A stretch of DNA of 55,255 bases from Leucobacter sp. Ag1 (lineage in GTDB: Bacteria; Actinomycetota; Actinomycetes; Actinomycetales; Microbacteriaceae): the NCBI RefSeq assembly GCF_000980875.1, contig NZ_LAYO01000087.1, forward strand, positions 1-55,255, in the 5' to 3' direction. A program made the translations under genes and the position numbers. Positions 20,514 to 27,952 of this stretch are shown one piece after another. The notes beneath the pieces were generated by a model that was not told the origin of the DNA, ran no database searches, and saw only the letters and a list, made by a program, of their open reading frames with translations. Every line of letters begins with the position of its first letter. The stretch's first letter is position 1.

Positions 20514-20745
20514 TGGGATCCGTCCGAAAAGTTGTGAGTCTGTGCTGGGTGTTATCCCCAGATTATCCACAAGCAGAAGGGCGGAAAAACGGCGAGATTC
20601 TGTCAGATTGATCCGCCCGGGAGAACACCTGCGCCCACGTTAGTCACAGATCTGTCCACAGGCAAGTCGAACCGGCGGAGTCGTGGAAACCGCGCGGTTT
20701 GGGGCCCCCGTGTCGCGCGTTCGCGCGTGTTCTGGGAGGATCGCT
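20514..20745. promoter_or_regulatory. DnaA-box region upstream of dnaA
   Basis: The gene-free stretch between dnaA and rpmH has TTATCCACA at 20563-20571, the variant TTATCCCCA at 20552-20560 and a TGTCCACAGG string near 20653. These are suitable for DnaA autoregulation or as a second half of the origin. The string TTATCCACAAGC recurs upstream of dnaB. Confidence 0.6.
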
Positions 20746-20774
20746 TTGACTGTGGGCCCGAGTGCGCGTAAAGT
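20746..20774 (+). promoter_or_regulatory. Promoter of the rpmH operon
   Basis: TTGACT (20746-20751) and TAAAGT (20769-20774) with an ideal 17-base spacer form the clearest housekeeping promoter in the window. The leader to rpmH is about 130 bases. Confidence 0.8.
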
Positions 20775-20912
20775 TAACACCTTGTATGGGCGCCAGTGTG
20801 CGCTGCGGAGCTCGCGAAGCGTTCTCCGCGGGTGCCGCGCGCCCCATCGAGTCCGAACTTCTTCGTCGCCGAGAGCGGCGGAGAGCACTGCCAAAAGTCA
20901 CGGAGTCTTCTT

Positions 20913-21050
20913 ATGAGCAAGCGTACCTTCCAGCCCAACAACCGCCGCCGCGCCAAGGTGCACGGCTTCCGCGCCCGCATGCGTACCCGCGCCGGCCGCG
21001 CCATCGTCGCAGCGCGCCGCGGCAAGGGCCGCTCGAAGCTCACGGCCTAG
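20913..21050 (+). CDS. rpmH: 50S ribosomal protein bL34
   Basis: 45-residue, highly basic ribosomal protein with the full family signature: [19 protein letters not shown] at the start, [19 protein letters not shown] later, then SKLTA. The ATG at 20913 has GGAG about nine bases upstream. rpmH leads the conserved rpmH-rnpA-yidD-yidC-jag-rsmG-parAB order, diverging from dnaA. Confidence 0.98.
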   Translation: MSKRTFQPNNRRRAKVHGFRARMRTRAGRAIVAARRGKGRSKLTA

Positions 21051-21073
21051 TCCACACGCATCCCGGTTCGATC

Positions 21074-21481
21074 GTGCCCGCGCGGCAGCATCGCGTCACC
21101 CGGGGTGACGACTACCGGCGCATCGTGCGAACCGGAAACCGCGTGGGTGGTGCAACATGCATCGCCCACGCGGTTTTGCATGTGCGCGAGGCCGACGCTC
21201 CGGATCAGCCTGCCCGGTTCGGCTTCATCATCTCCAAGGCGGTCGGCAACGCGGTCACCAGGAACCTCGTCCGGCGTCGCATGAAGTTCCTCGTCGAACG
21301 GGGGCTGCACGCCGGATTCGCGGGAGCGGACATCGTGTTCCGCGCCCTGCCGGCCAGCGCAGAAGCCGGATTCGAGGGGCTGGAGCGCGACGTGACCCGG
21401 GCCCTGGGCAAGGTGGAGCGGATGCTCGCCGAGCGCGATGGGCAGCAGGATCCGGCCCCTGCACCGGGAAGCCGACCGTGA
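21074..21481 (+). CDS. rnpA: Ribonuclease P protein component
   Basis: 135 residues. It is the protein cofactor of RNase P, which with the catalytic RNA trims tRNA 5' leaders. The signature is ISKAVGNAVTRNLVRRRMKFLV (RNR motif near residues 63-72), preceded by the beta strand PARFGFI. GTG 21074 is chosen because PARQHRVTRGDDYRRI is the common N-terminus; no good ribosome binding site is visible, so coupling to rpmH 23 bases upstream is likely. Its stop overlaps the yidD start (GTGA). The C-terminal 20 residues are a short unstructured tail. Confidence 0.95.
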   Translation: MPARQHRVTRGDDYRRIVRTGNRVGGATCIAHAVLHVREADAPDQPARFGFIISKAVGNAVTRNLVRRRMKFLVERGLHAGFAGADIVFRALPASAEAGFEGLERDVTRALGKVERMLAERDGQQDPAPAPGSRP

Positions 21482-21789
21482 TCCCCGCTCCGGTCCTCGA
21501 GCTCTGGCTGCTCCCCCGCAACGCGGCGATCACCGTGATGCGGGTCTACCGCCGGCTCATCTCCCCGCTCTACGGGCAGGTGTGCCGGTATCACCCCAGC
21601 TGTTCCCGGTACGCTCTGGAAGCGTTCCAACAGCGCGGCTTCGTCACCGGCGTCGCGCTCACCGTCTGGCGCCTCCTGCGGTGCAATCCCTTCACCCCCG
21701 GGGGGATCGACGACGTCCCGCCGAAGCGGCGTCCTCGATTCGTCACGAACTCCAGCGGATTCGTCCGCCCCACGTACCGAAAGGCCTGA
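21478..21789 (+). CDS. yidD: Membrane protein insertion efficiency factor YidD
   Basis: 103 residues. YidD is a small membrane-associated protein that helps the YidC insertase. Family motifs are intact: ISPLYGQVCRYHPSCSRYALEA and LLRCNPFTPGGIDDVP, with the three conserved cysteines. The GTG start at 21478 overlaps the rnpA stop by four bases. The C-terminal extension after the PPKRRPRF segment is short and basic. yidC starts six bases downstream. Confidence 0.95.
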   Translation: MIPAPVLELWLLPRNAAITVMRVYRRLISPLYGQVCRYHPSCSRYALEAFQQRGFVTGVALTVWRLLRCNPFTPGGIDDVPPKRRPRFVTNSSGFVRPTYRKA

Positions 21790-21795
21790 ATCCCA

Positions 21796-22743
21796 GTGGA
21801 CTTCATCGAAACACTGCTCTGGCCGCTGCGCTGGCTCGTCGAGCTGGTGCTGGCGGTCTGGCACCAGATCTTCACCTTCTTCGGGCTGAACCCGGCGTCC
21901 GGCCTGACCTGGGTGCTCTCGATCATCGGCCTCGTGCTCGTGGTGCGCTCGGCGCTGATCCCGATCACGGTCCGGCAGATCAAGTCGCAGCGCCGCATGA
22001 TGGATCTCGCCCCCGAGATGAAGAAGATCCAGGCGAAGTACAAGGGCAAGACGGATCAGTTCTCTCGCGAGGCCATGAGCCGCGAGACGATGGCCCTCTA
22101 CAAGAAGCACGGGACCAACCCGTTCTCCTCCTGCCTGCCGATCCTGATCCAGATGCCGGTCTTCTTCTCGCTGTTCTACGTGCTGCGCCACGCGGCCGAG
22201 AACAAGACGGGCATCGGCTTCATGAACCAGGAGCTGACGCACAACTTCAACGCGGCTGAGCTTTTCGGTGCTCCGCTGAAGATGACCTTCACGCAGGGCT
22301 GGGCCGAGCAGAACTGGGTCATCATCATCCTGCTCGGCGCCATCATGATCCTCATGATCGCCTCGCAGTTCTTCACCCAGCTGCAGATCATGTCGAAGAA
22401 CGTCTCGGACGAGACGAAGAACTCGCCGATGTACCGTCAGCAGCGGATCCTGCTCTACATCATCCCCTTCGCCTTCATCTTCTCGGGCGTGACCTTCCCG
22501 CTCGCGCTCAACATCTACTGGTTCACCTCGAACCTGTGGACCATGGGCCAGCAGTACATCGTCATCAAGAACATGCCGACCCCCGGCAGCGAGGCGTGGC
22601 GCCAGCGCCAGGCCCGACTGAAGGCCAAGGGCAAGCTGACCGAGGAGGAGGCCGCCGAGATCGATCGCATCGAGGGTACCGGCGAGGCCCAGGGTCAGCG
22701 TCAGCAGCCGATGAGCGCCAAGCGCGCCAAGAAGAAGAAGTAG
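21796..22743 (+). CDS. yidC: Membrane protein insertase YidC (Oxa1 family)
   Basis: 315 residues. YidC inserts and folds inner-membrane proteins alone or with SecYEG. It is the short Gram-positive form with five membrane segments. The hydrophilic-groove arginine lies in VVRSALIPITVRQIKSQRRM (about 49-68), followed by the cytosolic coiled-coil hairpin and NPFSSCLPILIQMPVFFSLFYVL. A Lys-rich C-terminus (SAKRAKKKK) could touch the ribosome. There is no lipobox, unlike many Gram-positive YidCs. The start is GTG, six bases after yidD. Confidence 0.96.
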   Translation: MDFIETLLWPLRWLVELVLAVWHQIFTFFGLNPASGLTWVLSIIGLVLVVRSALIPITVRQIKSQRRMMDLAPEMKKIQAKYKGKTDQFSREAMSRETMALYKKHGTNPFSSCLPILIQMPVFFSLFYVLRHAAENKTGIGFMNQELTHNFNAAELFGAPLKMTFTQGWAEQNWVIIILLGAIMILMIASQFFTQLQIMSKNVSDETKNSPMYRQQRILLYIIPFAFIFSGVTFPLALNIYWFTSNLWTMGQQYIVIKNMPTPGSEAWRQRQARLKAKGKLTEEEAAEIDRIEGTGEAQGQRQQPMSAKRAKKKK

Positions 22744-22756
22744 GCAGGAGCGGATC

Positions 22757-23257
22757 ATGACCGAAAGCAACGGCGCCGTGGTGACGAATGAAGACCCCAC
22801 CCTCGAGGAGCTCGAGGCGGAGGGCGATCTCGCCGCGGACTACATCGAGGGTTTCCTCGACATCGCGGACCTCGACGGGGATCTCGACATCTCGGTCGCG
22901 AGCGGTCGCGCCTACGTCTCGGTGACGGGTGGCGGTGAGGACCTCGACCGCCTCGCGATGCCCGACACCGTGCAGGCGCTCCAGGACCTGACCCGCCTCG
23001 CGGTGCAGGGCGGCACCGGTCGCTTCTCGCGGCTCATCCTCGACATCGGCGGCTCGCGGGACGCACGCGCGGCCGAGCTCGGACGCCTCGTCGATGCGGC
23101 GGTGGCGCAGCTCGCCGCCGGCCGCACCGAGGTCGAGCTCGAGCCGATGTCGTCGTACGAGCGCAAGCTCGTGCACGACATCGTCGCCGAGCGCGGCTAC
23201 CACTCGGAGTCGCGGGGCGAGGGCCGCGACCGCCGTCTCGTCATCTCGCAGGCATAA
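22757..23257 (+). CDS. jag: Jag/KhpB RNA-binding protein with KH and R3H domains
   Basis: 166 residues. An acidic N-terminus leads into a KH-like domain (about 30-95), then an R3H domain in which SSYERKLVHDIVAERGYHSESRGEGRDRRLVI carries the Arg-x3-His motif (R136 to H140). Homologues (KhpB) bind RNA and affect cell division and cell shape in Gram-positive bacteria; that role here is inferred. It sits 13 bases after yidC, as is almost universal, and ends 10 bases before the rsmG start. Confidence 0.93.
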   Translation: MTESNGAVVTNEDPTLEELEAEGDLAADYIEGFLDIADLDGDLDISVASGRAYVSVTGGGEDLDRLAMPDTVQALQDLTRLAVQGGTGRFSRLILDIGGSRDARAAELGRLVDAAVAQLAAGRTEVELEPMSSYERKLVHDIVAERGYHSESRGEGRDRRLVISQA

Positions 23258-23259
23258 GG

Positions 23260-23275
23260 GGTTTCACGTGAAACG
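23260..23275. other. parS site containing the rsmG start codon
   Basis: Perfect core GTTTCACGTGAAAC at 23261-23274. The GTG at 23268-23270, in the middle of the core, is the apparent rsmG start, so ParB binding and rsmG translation initiation share the same bases. Confidence 0.9.
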
Positions 23276-23975
23276 CGGCACTCCGATCGATCCGGTCGAC
23301 GCTCCCGAGTCCGTCGAGGCCGAGCAGGCCGCTCCCGTCGAGTCGGAACCGGCATCGGCCGCGCAGATCGCGGGCGACCGGATCGATGTGCTGCGCGCTT
23401 TCACCGCGGATCTCGCGGAGCGCGGTGAGCCGCTCGGACTCATCGGGCCCCTCGAACCCCCGCGTCTCTGGACCCGGCACGTGCTCAACAGCGCGATCCT
23501 GGCGCCGCTCATCACCTCCGGTGCGCGCGTGGCCGATATCGGCACCGGCGGCGGGATGCCCGGGCTCGTGCTCGCGATCGTCCGGCCCGACGCGCGGTTC
23601 CTGCTGATCGAACCCATGGAGCGCCGCTGCGCGTGGCTGTCCGAGCAGATCGAACGGCTCGGGCTCGAGAATGTCGAGGTCCGGCGCGGCCGTGCCGAGG
23701 AGTACCACGACGCGTTCGAGGTCGACCAGGTCACGGCTCGCGCGGTCACGGCGCTGCGCACCCTCGTGCCGATCACCGCTCCCCTGCTGCGCGACGGCGG
23801 CGAGATGCTGTTCCTCAAGGGCACCTCGGTCGAGGCCGAGATCCGGGCCGCCGAGAAGGTGCTGCGCAAGCACCGCGTGACCGGTGTCTCGGTCGAGGAG
23901 CTCGGCACGGGCTTGCTCGCCGAAACGACCCGGGTCTTCCGGGCTACAGTAGAACGTGGCTCGCGGGCGGAGTGA
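23268..23975 (+). CDS. rsmG: 16S rRNA (guanine527-N7)-methyltransferase RsmG
   Basis: 235 residues. RsmG methylates G527 of 16S rRNA; its loss often gives low-level streptomycin resistance. The SAM-binding motif VADIGTGGGMPGLVLAI lies at about residues 86-102, followed by LIEPMERRCAWLSEQIERLGL, and the late FLKGTSVEAEI is typical. The GTG start at 23268 is inside parS, with AAGGGG six bases before it; no other start precedes the conserved RIDVLRAFTADLAERGEPLGLIG. The frame upstream only covers the end of jag. parA follows closely. Confidence 0.94.
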   Translation: MKRGTPIDPVDAPESVEAEQAAPVESEPASAAQIAGDRIDVLRAFTADLAERGEPLGLIGPLEPPRLWTRHVLNSAILAPLITSGARVADIGTGGGMPGLVLAIVRPDARFLLIEPMERRCAWLSEQIERLGLENVEVRRGRAEEYHDAFEVDQVTARAVTALRTLVPITAPLLRDGGEMLFLKGTSVEAEIRAAEKVLRKHRVTGVSVEELGTGLLAETTRVFRATVERGSRAE

Positions 23976-24021
23976 GCGGGCCGGCTCCTCCGCCGACGAT
24001 TCGATGACGCACGAGGATGCC

Positions 24022-24927
24022 ATGACTGCAACGAACAACACCCCGGTGGGCGACCACCTGGTGGACAAGATCAGGCGTCGACGCAAACTCGAGAGGACCA
24101 AATCTCCGTTGCCCACTGAGCCGCGCATCATCACCGTCTCCAACCAGAAGGGCGGGGTGGGCAAGACCACCACGACCGTCAACCTCGCTTCGGCGCTCGC
24201 GCGCCGCGGGGCCAACGTGCTGGTCATCGACCTCGATCCCCAGGGCAACGCGTCCACCGCGCTCGGGGTCCCGCACCAGTCCGAGATCACCAGCGTCTAC
24301 GAGGTGCTGCTCGGCGACAGCGAGATCGAAGAGGCGATCCAGCCGACCACCGACAACGAGAACCTGTTCTGCGTGCCGTCGACCATCAACCTCGCCGGCG
24401 CCGAGATCGAGCTCGTCTCGCTCGTCGCACGCGAGCAGCGGCTCCGCAGCGCCGTCGTCTCGTTCCTCGAGCGCTCCGAGCGCGAGTTCCACTACGTCTT
24501 CATCGATTGCCCGCCCTCGCTCGGCCTCCTCACGGTCAACGCGTTCGTCGCGGCGCAGGAGGTGCTGATCCCGATCCAGTGCGAGTACTACGCGCTGGAG
24601 GGTCTGAGCCAGCTGCTCGGCAACATCCAGCTGATCCAGAAGCACCTCAACCCGACCCTGAACGTCTCGACGATCCTGCTCACGATGTTCGATGCCCGCA
24701 CCAACCTCGCGCACGAGGTCGCGGCCGAGGTGCGCGAGCACTTCCCCACCCAGACCCTGCGCGTCGCGGTGCCGCGCTCGGTGCGCATCTCGGAGGCGCC
24801 CAGCTACGGCCAGACCGTGCTCGCCTACGACCCGGCCTCCATCGGAGCGCTCGCCTACCTCGAGGCCGCGGCCGAGATGGCCGAGCGCGGGGCCCCCGCC
24901 GTCAACACCAGCAACGAAGGAGCCTGA
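24022..24927 (+). CDS. parA: Chromosome partitioning ATPase ParA
   Basis: 301 residues. ParA forms ATP-dependent dimers on the nucleoid and drives separation of ParB-bound origins. The deviant Walker A is KGGVGKTTTT near residue 42, with FIDCPPSLGLLTVNAF further on. A Lys/Arg-rich N-terminus (KIRRRRKLER) precedes it. ATG 24022 is chosen for its GAGG ribosome binding site; ATG 24004 and GTG 23956 are in frame upstream and cannot be excluded. It ends in a four-base-scale overlap with parB (TGATG). Confidence 0.97.
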   Translation: MTATNNTPVGDHLVDKIRRRRKLERTKSPLPTEPRIITVSNQKGGVGKTTTTVNLASALARRGANVLVIDLDPQGNASTALGVPHQSEITSVYEVLLGDSEIEEAIQPTTDNENLFCVPSTINLAGAEIELVSLVAREQRLRSAVVSFLERSEREFHYVFIDCPPSLGLLTVNAFVAAQEVLIPIQCEYYALEGLSQLLGNIQLIQKHLNPTLNVSTILLTMFDARTNLAHEVAAEVREHFPTQTLRVAVPRSVRISEAPSYGQTVLAYDPASIGALAYLEAAAEMAERGAPAVNTSNEGA

Positions 24928-26030
24928 TGGCTACGAAGAAGCGCAGCGGTCTCGGACGCGGGATCGGAGCCCTGATCCCCCAGTCGACGACCGAGGGCGA
25001 TCGTCCCGTCGACGTGTTCTTCCCCGCCCGCACCGTGACCGAGGCGCCGGCGAACGACACCGAGCTCGACGAGGCCTGGGACGGCTCCGGCTCCGATTCC
25101 GAAGCTCCGGCCGCAGGCACCGAGGCCTCGGGCACGACGGCGGCCAAGCCGCGCACGCGCGCACAGGCGAAGGCCGCGAGCACCCCCGCTGAGCCGGAGC
25201 CCGAGCTGCAGGCCGTGCCCGGCGCGACGCTCACGCGCCTCGCCGTCGAGGACATCGTCCCCAACCACGTGCAGCCGCGCACCGAGTTCGACGAGCAGGC
25301 GCTCGATGAGCTCACGCACAGCGTGCGCGAATTCGGCGTCTTCCAGCCGATCGTCGTCCGCGCGATCGAGCCGGCTCCCGCCGAGGGACCGAAGTACGAG
25401 CTCATCATGGGCGAGCGCCGGCTCCGCGCCTCGAAGCGTGCGGGGCTCGACAGCATCCCCGCGATCGTGCGCACCACCGCCGACGAGCACATGCTGCGCG
25501 ACGCGTTGCTCGAGAACCTGCACCGCGCCCAGCTCAACCCGCTCGAAGAGGCGTCGGCCTACCAGCAGCTGCTCGCGGACTTCGGCATCACGCAGGAGCA
25601 GCTCGCCGAGCGCATCGGCCGCTCCCGGCCCCAGATCTCCAATACGATCCGCCTGCTCAAGCTGCCCGAGGCCGTGCAGGCCCGGGTCGCGGCCGGCGTG
25701 CTGACCGCTGGGCACGCTCGGGCGATCCTCTCGCTCGACGGGGACGCGGACGCGATGCTCCATCTCGCGGACAAGATCGTGAACGAGGGGCTCTCGGTGC
25801 GCGCCGCCGAGGCCGTCGCCTCGGAGGAGCCGAAGCGCAAGGCTCCGAAGCCGCGTGCGGGCGGGCGCCAGGGTCAGCTGGAGGAGATCGCGGATCGCCT
25901 GGGCGACCGTCTCGACACCCGCGTCTCGGTGAAGCTGGGGGCCAAGAAGGGCCAGATCATCATCGACTTCGCGACGATCCAGGACCTGAAGCGGATCCTC
26001 GCCGAGATCGACGACCCCGGATTCGGGTAG
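24927..26030 (+). CDS. parB: Chromosome partitioning protein ParB (CTPase, parS-binding)
   Basis: 367 residues. ParB loads at parS as a CTP-bound clamp and slides to coat nearby DNA. The N-terminus GLGRGIGALIP is the ParA-stimulating segment. A long acidic linker (about 25-95) leads to the CTP-binding domain with GERRLRASKRAG (Arg-rich box II) and LLENLHRAQLNPLEEA. The helix-turn-helix is ITQEQLAERIGRSRPQISNTIRLL, and a C-terminal dimerisation domain ends with QDLKRILAEID. Five matching parS cores are present at 15462-23274. Confidence 0.97.
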   Translation: MATKKRSGLGRGIGALIPQSTTEGDRPVDVFFPARTVTEAPANDTELDEAWDGSGSDSEAPAAGTEASGTTAAKPRTRAQAKAASTPAEPEPELQAVPGATLTRLAVEDIVPNHVQPRTEFDEQALDELTHSVREFGVFQPIVVRAIEPAPAEGPKYELIMGERRLRASKRAGLDSIPAIVRTTADEHMLRDALLENLHRAQLNPLEEASAYQQLLADFGITQEQLAERIGRSRPQISNTIRLLKLPEAVQARVAAGVLTAGHARAILSLDGDADAMLHLADKIVNEGLSVRAAEAVASEEPKRKAPKPRAGGRQGQLEEIADRLGDRLDTRVSVKLGAKKGQIIIDFATIQDLKRILAEIDDPGFG

Positions 26031-26051
26031 GCCCCGGCCACGCACCCGCTG

Positions 26052-26084
26052 TGAGCCCGGTGAATGCCGGGCTCAGCCCGGCAT
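26052..26084 (+). terminator. Alternative hairpins after parB
   Basis: Two mutually exclusive inverted repeats share one arm: 26052-26060 with 26067-26075 (9 bp, loop of six) and 26064-26073 with 26075-26084 (10 bp, one-base loop). The first looks like the parAB terminator; the second overlaps it and ends 14 bases before the next start. Confidence 0.5.
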
Positions 26085-26098
26085 GATTGACTGACGGC

Positions 26099-26569
26099 AT
26101 GTCTGAAGAGCAGCGCATCGTCTCCGCAGTCGGCTCCACCAAGGCCCCGGCCGAGGTGCTGTTCGAACTGATCGCCGATCCGTCCCAGCAGCCCCGCTGG
26201 GACGGCAACGACAACCTCTCCGAGGCCGCCCCCGGCCAGCGCGTTCACGCCGTCGGCGATGTCTTCCGCATGGCACTGACCAAGGCCGGCGCCGTGCGCC
26301 TCAACCGCATCGTCGAGTTCGAGGAGGGCCGCCGCATCGCGTGGAAGCCGGCCCCCGAAGGAGAGGCCGAGCCGGGTCACCTGTGGCGCTGGGAGCTCTC
26401 CCCCGTCGAGGGCGGCACGCTCGTGCGCCACACCTACGACTGGACCGATCTGGAGGATCCGAAGCGGCAGGAGCGCGCACGCGCGACCACCGCGGAGAAC
26501 CTGCAGGCTTCGATCGACCGGCTGACCGCGCTCGCCGAGACCGGAGCCGCTGAGCGCAGCGCGAGCTGA
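26099..26569 (+). CDS. SRPBCC-fold (START-like) protein
   Basis: 156 residues with the pattern of the SRPBCC superfamily: a first strand with a tail of alternating residues (QRIVSAVGSTKAPAEVLFELIADPSQQPRWDGN), then a long helix at the C-terminus (about 120-150). This fold makes a hydrophobic pocket used by cyclases and lipid-transfer proteins; no ligand or reaction can be assigned. ATG 26099 is preferred over TTG 26087. It is monocistronic, flanked by alternative hairpins upstream and a strong terminator downstream. Confidence 0.8.
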   Translation: MSEEQRIVSAVGSTKAPAEVLFELIADPSQQPRWDGNDNLSEAAPGQRVHAVGDVFRMALTKAGAVRLNRIVEFEEGRRIAWKPAPEGEAEPGHLWRWELSPVEGGTLVRHTYDWTDLEDPKRQERARATTAENLQASIDRLTALAETGAAERSAS

Positions 26570-26599
26570 GCGGCCCGTCGCGGCGACGCGTCGCGACCG

Positions 26600-26644
26600 A
26601 CGCGTGAGGGCCCGGATCCGAGTCGGATCCGGGCCCTCACGCGT
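26600..26644. terminator. Strong bidirectional terminator
   Basis: A perfect 21-bp stem (26600-26620 with 26624-26644), loop of three, lies between the convergent genes ending at 26569 (+) and 26661 (-). It is the longest perfect stem seen in the window. Confidence 0.85.
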
Positions 26645-26660
26645 TCGGGGAACGAACGGC

Positions 26661-26984
26661 TCAGATGATGCCGTTCAGGTGCTCCTCGATCATCGGCTTC
26701 GGCATGGCGCCGATGATCTCGCGCACCTCCTCGCCCGCCTTGAACACCTTCATCGCGGGGATGGAGGTGATTCGGTACTGGGCCGCGAGGCCCGGGTTCT
26801 CGTCGACGTTCACCTTGACGATGCGGATCTTGCCCGCGTGCTCCGCGGCGATCTGGTCGAGGATCGGCGCAACGGCGCGGCACGGGCCGCACCACTCGGC
26901 CCAGAAGTCGACGAGCACGGGGGTCTCGCTCTTCAGGACCTCGTCGGTGAAGGTGGACTCGGTGACTGCGAGTGCCTGGGACAT
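26661..26984 (-). CDS. trxA: Thioredoxin
   Basis: 107-residue cytosolic thioredoxin that reduces disulfides using electrons from the neighbouring reductase. The active site is WCGPC (Cys32, Cys35), followed by the cis-proline region in SIPAMKVF; the residue after the proline is Ala, where Thr is more usual. ATG 26984 has AGGAG upstream. It lies 34 bases after trxB on the same strand. Confidence 0.97.
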   Translation of the reverse strand: MSQALAVTESTFTDEVLKSETPVLVDFWAEWCGPCRAVAPILDQIAAEHAGKIRIVKVNVDENPGLAAQYRITSIPAMKVFKAGEEVREIIGAMPKPMIEEHLNGII

Positions 26985-27018
26985 GCTGACTCCTTGTTTC
27001 TGTGAGTGTTCGGGGCGC

Positions 27019-27945
27019 TCAGGATTCGAGCGCGGCGAGGTAGTGCTCGGCGTCGAGGGCGGCGACCGTGCCCGACGCGGCGGCGGTGATGGCCTGGCGG
27101 TAGCTGGGATCGATCACGTCTCCCGCCGCGAAGACGCCTGGGATCCCGGTCTTCGAGCTGCGGCCCTCGACGGCGATGGTGCCGTCCTCGGTGAGCTCCA
27201 GCTGGCCGTGCACGAGGTGCACGCGGGGGTCGTTGCCGATGGCGATGAACAGGCCCTCGATCGGCAGCTCCTGCTCGGTGCCGTCGACGGTGCTGCGCAG
27301 GGTCAGGCCGGTGACCTCGGTCTCGCCCTGGATCGCCGCGACCTCGCTGTTCCAGATGAACTCGATCTTCTCGTTGTCGAAGGCGCGCTGCTGCATGATC
27401 TTCGACGCCTTGAGCTCCTCGCGACGGTGCACCACGTAGACCTTCGACGCGAAGCGCGTGAGGAACGTCGCCTCCTCCATCGCCGAGTCGCCGCCGCCGA
27501 TGACGGCGATCGTCTTCTCGCGGAAGAAGAAGCCGTCGCAGGTGGCGCACCACGAGACGCCGTGGCCCGAGAGGCGCTCCTCGTCGGCGAGGCCCAGCTT
27601 GCGGTAGGCCGAGCCGGTGGCGAAGATGACCGACTTCGCCTCGTGCACGGAGCCGTCGCCCGTGCTGATCCGCTTCACGTCGCCCGCGAGCTCGACCGCG
27701 GTGACGTCGTCGTACACGACCTTGGTGCCGAAGCGCTCGGCCTGCGCCTGCATCTTCTCCATCAGCTCGGGGCCCTGGATCCCCTCGGGGAAGCCCGGGA
27801 AGTTCTCGACCTCGGTGGTGTTCATCAGTTCGCCACCGGGTTCGACCGAGCTCGCGATGAGCACGGGTTCGAGGCCGGCGCGCGCCGCGTAGATGGCCGC
27901 GGTGAAGCCGGCGGGGCCGGAGCCGATGATGATGATCTGGTGCAT
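27019..27945 (-). CDS. trxB: Thioredoxin-disulfide reductase
   Basis: 308 residues. This FAD enzyme passes electrons from NADPH to thioredoxin. The FAD-binding motif GSGPAGFTAAIYAARAGLEP is at 8-27, the redox pair is Cys133/Cys136 in WCATCDG, the NADPH-binding motif is GGGDSAMEEA, and the second FAD motif is GVFAAGDVIDPSYRQAITAAASG. ATG 27945 has AGGAG seven bases upstream and starts seven bases after the DUF6049 stop, so the DUF6049-trxB-trxA genes probably share a transcript. Confidence 0.97.
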   Translation of the reverse strand: MHQIIIIGSGPAGFTAAIYAARAGLEPVLIASSVEPGGELMNTTEVENFPGFPEGIQGPELMEKMQAQAERFGTKVVYDDVTAVELAGDVKRISTGDGSVHEAKSVIFATGSAYRKLGLADEERLSGHGVSWCATCDGFFFREKTIAVIGGGDSAMEEATFLTRFASKVYVVHRREELKASKIMQQRAFDNEKIEFIWNSEVAAIQGETEVTGLTLRSTVDGTEQELPIEGLFIAIGNDPRVHLVHGQLELTEDGTIAVEGRSSKTGIPGVFAAGDVIDPSYRQAITAAASGTVAALDAEHYLAALES

Positions 27946-27952
27946 GACACTC

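Noticed and set aside
20514..20570. Extended DnaA start at GTG 20570
   Set aside because: The extra 19 residues would be encoded by a DnaA box region and do not resemble DnaA N-termini; GTG 20513 fits better.
22075..22095. MSRET in YidC as a parS-derived peptide
   Set aside because: The nucleotides (AGCCGCGAGACG) do not form the parS palindrome, so the peptide resemblance is chance.
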